Shown here piece by piece: positions 59,219 to 64,000 of a DNA stretch of 64,000 bases (within the stretch, counting starts at the first letter, position 1; every line of letters starts with the position of its first letter). The notes under the pieces are model-generated. The model had not been told where the DNA came from, did not search any database, and saw nothing but the letters and a program-made list of their open reading frames with translations. The stretch comes from Voacanga thouarsii (Eukaryota > Streptophyta > Magnoliopsida > Gentianales > Apocynaceae). The stretch spans positions 372,001-436,000 of the forward strand of contig JANUWF010001729.1 of assembly GCA_026120185.1 (NCBI GenBank), in the 5' to 3' direction. The translations under genes and the position numbers were made by a program.

Positions 59219-59710
59219 CTATGCTGGTTGACAAATATTTTGCATATATTGTTCATAATATGGATTTTTTGCAAAATTAAAAAGTAATTTAGTTTGAACA
59301 ATCATTTTAGCAAATCTACTTCTATTTTTTCTATGATCATATTGAAAATTACCAACAATTTGGCCTCTTGTAGTACGTATTTGTTGTTGTTTAAGTAAGT
59401 TTTCTAACCAATCATTATGTGACCTTTTCATATGTCTAACTAATGTTCCCGTCCTTCCTCCCTTCTTATGTGCATATAATACCCTACAAATTTTACACGT
59501 TGCCCTATCATTATCATTATCTTTTTCAGAACGATTCCAAACCATAAATGTTTTTGCTTTAGTTATAGCATCCATTGTTTCAACATCATCCTCACCTATA
59601 TTAGATTCATCAGGATTAATTGTTCGAGTTGATTGTGATTGTGAAACACTAACATTAAGCCTACTAGGACCTTCATCTTCATTACCTATTTCATTATTTA
59701 TTAAATTCAA
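59219..59710 (-). pseudogene. hAT transposase N-terminus with BED zinc finger
   Basis: 163 codons. A BED-type finger at residues about 55-98: W-N, C72-x2-C75, GGRTGTLVRHMKRSH with H93 and H98. It normally binds the transposon ends. An acidic Ser/Thr-rich region precedes it. After NPYYEQYMQN a stop occurs and the next sequence is already the DNASNN block, so about 150-200 residues are deleted around 59205-59222. The original start codon may lie further upstream, near 59760. Confidence 0.85.
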
Positions 59711-60468
59711 GACTGGATCTATATTAAAATCAAAATGTGTAGATGATTGGGATGAAGAAAAATGATGATATTGATTTGGATAAATTATTTCTTAAAAAAA
59801 ACAAGCAATCAAAACTCAAATAAAAGTTCAAAAAAATAAAGTATTAACAAATAATGAAATAAGAGAATTGAAAATTATAAAAAATAAATTAACTTAAAAA
59901 TTAAACAAATAACTAAAACAAATAAACAATTAATAAAGTCAAAATATAAGAATGTAAGATTAAGAAATACTAACTCGTTGATGACTAAGATTCCAGAATA
60001 ACAATACTTTGTGGAGCTTTTTACTTCTTGTATCCACTATTCCGCTATTCAACAATTTTCCAAAATATGAAGACTTTCTTGAAGAATTGAAAAAATATAA
60101 CACAAAAATAAATTGTATTCTAATACTTTTTGTAGAGAAAATGGAGAATTGGAGAGAGTTTGAGAGAATTGGAGAGTATTTGATGAGTTTTGTGTTGAAT
60201 TGGGAGGTATTTACAGAGTTTTGGAGGTTAGAATAGAGAATATAACCGTTAGGGACTAAAATGTAAAAAAAAAATATTTCAACAGTTTTTGGGGCTGAAA
60301 TGTAATAAACCAAAGTTGAGAGAGTTGTTGGGTAATGGCTCTCTTAGCCGGGCCGGCCCATGGCGGGCTAAGGGTTTTAACCCCTGGCCCGGACCGGATC
60401 AGGACCTAGGCCTGGTGCACAGGGGTCGGTTCGGCCTTCAAGCCGGGCAGGACGCTGGCCCAGCGGGC

Positions 60469-60493
60469 CAAACCGGCCCACTGGCCATTGCTA
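60469..60493. repeat. hAT right terminal inverted repeat
   Basis: Reads CGGCCCACTGGCCATTGCTA at the end, the inverse of the left terminus. Confidence 0.9.
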
Positions 60494-62226
60494 GCACCAG
60501 GCCAAGAAGATGGACCTAGCGTCGGTCCTCTACTGGAAGAACAAAGGAAATCGAAGGAACTGATGGAACAAAGGAACAATTGCAATTGGAAATTGGAGAG
60601 AAAAAGGAGAAAAAATGGCTAAAGGAAGCCAAGGCTCGGTCTAGGCTTCAAAGAAGAACAAAAAGTAACAACACAAAAGGAAAAGCAAGAACATGAAAAG
60701 AAAGAAATTCGGTGGGCCAAGGAAAAGTCAACAAAAGTGGCTAAGCAAGGAGAAGAAAAGGAAATTCGGTGGTGGCTTGGATTGCGGCTCAATTGAGCCG
60801 ATGTAAGAAAGGAATCAGTGGCTTAGGTGGTTCATGGCTTAGTTGTGCCAATTGCAACAAGGAAAAAGATAGCTTTATGGCTCAGGGATGGCTCGGCAAC
60901 AAAGAAAGTGGGCAGCTTCAACAATTTCGGTTGCATCAGCTCGGTTGGCAGCTCAATTGAGCTAACGCAATAGCAAAAGGAGAAAATGATTGGACAATTT
61001 TGGTGGTGTGGCTCAATTTTAGCCAAATTCCACAATTCCAATTCAACATCAATTAAAGTCTTCATTACAAAACAACAAAGGAATTCGCAACTTTACAAAT
61101 TAAAGGTGGTGGGTGGACTCTTTGTTTTGTAATTAGAATTTTATTAAAATTACTGTTCCTTTTTGGTTTTGGATTTTTTAGGAAATTACTTCTTCTTTAC
61201 TTAGGATTCTTTTAGGAACTTTGTAAGCTTATAAATAACGACCATTTACTTAGAAAAAAGGGAGGTGCACAATGTAGGAACTTAGACATATTTTTACAGT
61301 GCATCACCAATATTTTCTCTAGAGGAATTACTCAAGGAGCTTTGATTCTTGGAGGACTTTTCATTGGAGATTGAAAAGCTTTTTTATGAGTATTTATATC
61401 TTTCCTTTGTTTTCTTCTTCTTGCATAACGATGATTTTAATTCTTTAATTGTATTTAGATATTATTCTTGAATTTATGATTTTGAGTTAATTCAGTTAAT
61501 TGATTAATTAATTATTTTCTTTAGTATTTGATTACTCATTTTGTTACGAAATTGGTTAATTAATTCTTATTGTTAATATGCTTGAAAAAGAGGTTGATAA
61601 TGGTTCTAATTAGTTTCCTATTTGTTATCTCTTAACCTTTCTTGAAAAATGGGTTAATTGTTTAGAATTTTGGTAATCAAAGGTTAGTTGATGATTGCTA
61701 GAATATGGATTGATTGACTAATTTCATACTTTAAATCATCTAGAATATAGGGGTTTATATGATGATTGATTTTAATGCATCTTTTGGATAAGTTAGTCGA
61801 GACAGAATATGTTTACTAATTTAACTAGAAGATAGTGATTCCATTGATTGCCAACGAAGTGGGTCTATATTAAATCATTCATGAGACCAAGATAATAATT
61901 GATTGTAATAGTGGCTAAGTGATTCATTGTCATATTTTCTAGGATACTTGTCTAAATTACATAAACTTACATCCTTGAGTTGTATATGTTTCTTTTGTTT
62001 TTATTTTTATTATTTTCTTACTTTATTTGGATTGGTTAAACAATGAAAGAAAATTGATAAGTGTGTACTTGTTCCTTTGAGGATCGATACTCGTTAATTC
62101 CCTATACTATGCTTGCGATGCATATACTTGGTCACATGTCTATTTTGGAATTAATGTTTTAATTAAAAATTTATTAAGGGATGGATTTAAAATTGATGAT
62201 TTTATATACTCAAAATTTACACATAA

Positions 62227-63074
62227 GTTTTCATGTTTAAATTAGGCTACAAAATATGGGGTTGGATTGTAGAAATTTTCTAAAATGGAAAAAAAATTCT
62301 TTTATTAGATTTTTGCATGTTATGTTTTGGATCTATTTTATAGTTCGATTTGTGAACATTTTAGGGGGAAAATATGGTGAAATTATAGGTTTTTATGCTC
62401 TTTAAATTTGAAAAAAGATGGGATTAAAATGGGATGAAGGTTAGGAGTTATTACTTTTTTTCCCCCTTAATGCTAGTTTAAGACATATTTGAGTCGTTTT
62501 GGTACAAAATTTTCTGGGAGTTAGCTGACCATGATTTTCAAGATTGGCTAATTTCATATGCATTCTGAACCATGTGTCTACAAAATTTGAGGTCAATCTG
62601 ATATGTTTTCATCTAGTGTAATCCATCAATCCAAGTATGTTGAGAGTTGGAATTTTTGTACTTTATATTAGAAATAGAATAGTAATCTGCCTTTTGCACT
62701 TATCAAGTTGCTTTCTGCTTACTTTGTGTGGATATTACCATTTTGGCTAAGCTGCTAGAGACTTTCCTTACTTGGGGACAAGCGTATTTATATAGCTGTT
62801 TTTGCACAGCTTTTACGAGAATGTGTGGGGACTGGTTGGAGGTGATTTACTGCTAAGAACCAGTGAAGCAGTACACAGGATTAGTTTGTTGTGTAGTATA
62901 CATGTAGTGCTAATTAGACTAGGATGAATTAAATTGTATGGAAAAATAGCTAAATTTTCATTTCTTCAGTAAGTTTCTAGGCAAAATATGAACATTCTAA
63001 AGCTTCCAGATGCATGTTTTTGTGCTTCTATAGTGAAGTAGTACATTAGATTAGTCTTGATTTTGTGATGTGTC
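62227..63074. other. Unassigned AT-rich noncoding stretch
   Basis: Between the LARD and the next LTR. No ORF or domain. Contains an imperfect direct repeat, GTGAAGYAGTACAYWRGATTAG, near 62863 and 63033. It may continue the 49931-52558 sequence into which the LARD inserted. Confidence 0.4.
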
Positions 63075-64000
63075 TGTTAGAATTCATGGACTTCTAAATA
63101 CGGAAAACATCCACGAATCCCTCCCGAGGACCCAAGTAAACGATTAAAAAGATCTAAGGTTTAAGAATTATCTCTGATTGCTGTAATCAAAATCCTTCGA
63201 TTCTGATTGCGCTGTTGTACGTTCAACCCGAACAATCACCAGACGCTGCAGTATGCAAACGTCCTCTATTGGATACACATCGCGAACTCACTCGATACCC
63301 GGGGAGTGCTTGCGCCTAGGGTTTGAGAGGTATTTTTTTTTTTTTTTTCTGGTAGAGAATGGCACGAATGTTCTCAATCGAAAAATTAGACTATTGAAAA
63401 GACGGCTAGGGTTTTCTTAAAAACCCCCGAACCTCTTAGAGTCCAACCATAATAATATCTTATCATATTCTAATTTAAATTCAAATTAAATTAAATCTGA
63501 TATGATAAGATTCTGCCATTATCTCGGTAATTTAACTAATTAATCTATTGAGTCAGATTCTTATAATCTGGACATCATCTAGATACATCGAACCTAGTCA
63601 CCAGAAAAATAACCTAACAAGTTCGCTTATTGTGTGACCCTATAGGTTCATTTAACATTGGCAGTGTGCCTAAATCATATTTAAATGGCCCACAAGTTAT
63701 AAGCGGTTTCTAGCAAAACATTATAACTATCTAGGTTAAATGAAGATTGGTGATATCTTTGAACCAAACCATAATTTTATATTTAGTCATTTTGTTACAC
63801 GATATCCAGATTAAGCATAAGGCACGGAGCATGTCATCCTTATTAAGCTTAATCAATTATTTCTTGATTTCATAGTAGACTGTTCAAACAAATGATATCA
63901 TTATCTTAGATTGATATATTTGAGCATGGCCATGCATTTTTAACAGTCTAACTTATCAAGGGGCCTATGGATATCTCTCCCATAACTGTGAGGGATAAAT
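63075..64000 (-). mobile_element. Copia-type LTR, minus orientation, cut by window end
   Basis: Starts TGTTAGAATTCATGGACTTC. The layout parallels the plus-strand reading of the Copia-3 LTR, including TTGTGTGACCCTATAGGTTC near 63631 (Copia-3: TGTGTGACCCATTAGGTTTC) and a GGGTTTTCTTAAAAACCC inverted repeat near 63412. No PBS precedes it, so it is the left LTR of a minus-strand element or a solo LTR. A poly-T run is at 63333-63349. Confidence 0.65.

Larger units (their letters stand above)
57511..60493 (-). mobile_element. hAT transposon (2983 bp), internally deleted
   Basis: Terminal inverted repeats TAGCAATGGCTATTGGGCCG at the left and, reverse-complemented, TAGCAATGGCCAGTGGGCCG at the right. 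The flanks GCACTAGG (57503-57510) and GCACCAGG (60494-60501) are an 8-bp duplication with one change, and the uninterrupted 5' LTR confirms the empty site. Both ends are markedly GC-rich (57511-57655 and 60345-60493) in an AT-rich element. Transposase remnants are on the minus strand. Confidence 0.93.
52559..62226 (+). mobile_element. LARD: noncoding gypsy-type retrotransposon with nested hAT
   Basis: Two long LTRs (52559-54503 and 57319-62226, the second with a 2.98-kb hAT insert) flank a 2.8-kb interior without gag or pol. The LTRs are about 1.92-1.95 kb each once the hAT is removed. A tRNA-Asp-type PBS lies after the first LTR. The interior keeps the 3' phrase TTTAAGTGTGGGGGAGAG known from Athila/Tat-like gypsy elements. 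LTR identity looks about 90% over the first 180 bases by eye. It depends on an autonomous partner for movement. I could not identify a clean target duplication; the first LTR begins TTATAGGGG rather than TGATAGGGG. Confidence 0.85.
57319..62226 (+). repeat. LARD 3' LTR, interrupted by hAT
   Basis: Begins TGATAGGGGTTAAAACC, matches the 5' LTR to 57510, is interrupted by the hAT element, resumes at GCACCAGGCCAAGAAG (60494) and ends TTTACACATA near 62226. The ORFs at 60769-61065 lie in this LTR and correspond to the same meaningless ORFs in the 5' LTR. Confidence 0.85.

Noticed and set aside
1..64000. CRISPR arrays, bacterial-type operons, phage or plasmid features
   Set aside because: All repeats found are TSDs, LTRs, TIRs, microsatellites or CACTA subterminal units; the coding content is plant retrotransposon and hAT.

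Overview
The window is a block of nested transposable elements from a plant nuclear genome, most likely a dicot. It is AT-rich. It carries Ty1/copia elements primed by initiator tRNA-Met, Ty3/gypsy elements with TGTAACACCCC-type LTRs, LARD-like gypsy elements primed by tRNA-Asp, one hAT and one CACTA transposon end. I see no intact host gene, rRNA, functional tRNA or CRISPR array. Every coding region is a decayed transposon gene, apart from one small host-gene-like exon near 51.1 kb. Names such as Copia-1 or solo LTR-1 are labels for this window only.

Layout, left to right. Bases 1-33298 are one end of a minus-strand LARD-like gypsy element: leader and PBS at 1-311, with its LTR cut into pieces at 318-579, 22959-23899 and 33006-33298. 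Two copia elements sit in that LTR, each with a perfect 5-bp target duplication: Copia-1 (580-22958, + strand, TSD GTATG) and Copia-2 (23900-33005, + strand, TSD GACGC). Copia-1 holds a minus-strand copia in its gag (Copia-3, 4463-13530) and a gypsy solo LTR in its 3' LTR (solo LTR-1, 18128-22439, TSD ATTGG). Bases 34791-44626 are the wreck of a Tekay/Del-like chromovirus (PBS, RNase H, integrase, chromodomain and LTR traces). It is split by two more solo LTRs of the same broad family (36084-39380, TSD ATCAA; 41045-44256, TSD ATAGG). Bases 44627-47531 are the 5' LTR and leader of a fourth copia. That leader is cut by a CACTA end at 47532, which carries about 450-bp tandem subterminal repeats. 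Bases 49931-52558 are intron-like and include the exon-like fragment. Bases 52559-62226 are a complete LARD with coding-free interior; its 3' LTR carries a 3.0-kb hAT element (57511-60493) with GC-rich ends. A minus-strand copia-type LTR enters at 63075 and runs off the window.

The elements do not work together as a pathway. They form a record of successive insertions: LARD LTR first, then Copia-1 and Copia-2, then Copia-3 and solo LTR-1. LTR divergence judged by eye agrees: about 16% in part of Copia-1, about 3% in part of Copia-3.

The strongest unexplained signals are regulatory or structural. Copia-2 and Copia-3 share an array of four consecutive hairpins, each with a 4-nt loop, with identical order and spacing about 1 kb upstream of gag. 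The three solo LTRs share a tRNA-like antisense module. Both LTRs of Copia-3 carry twin 19-nt palindromes beside the TATA box. Copia-2 and Copia-3 also share a Lys in place of the catalytic Glu of integrase.
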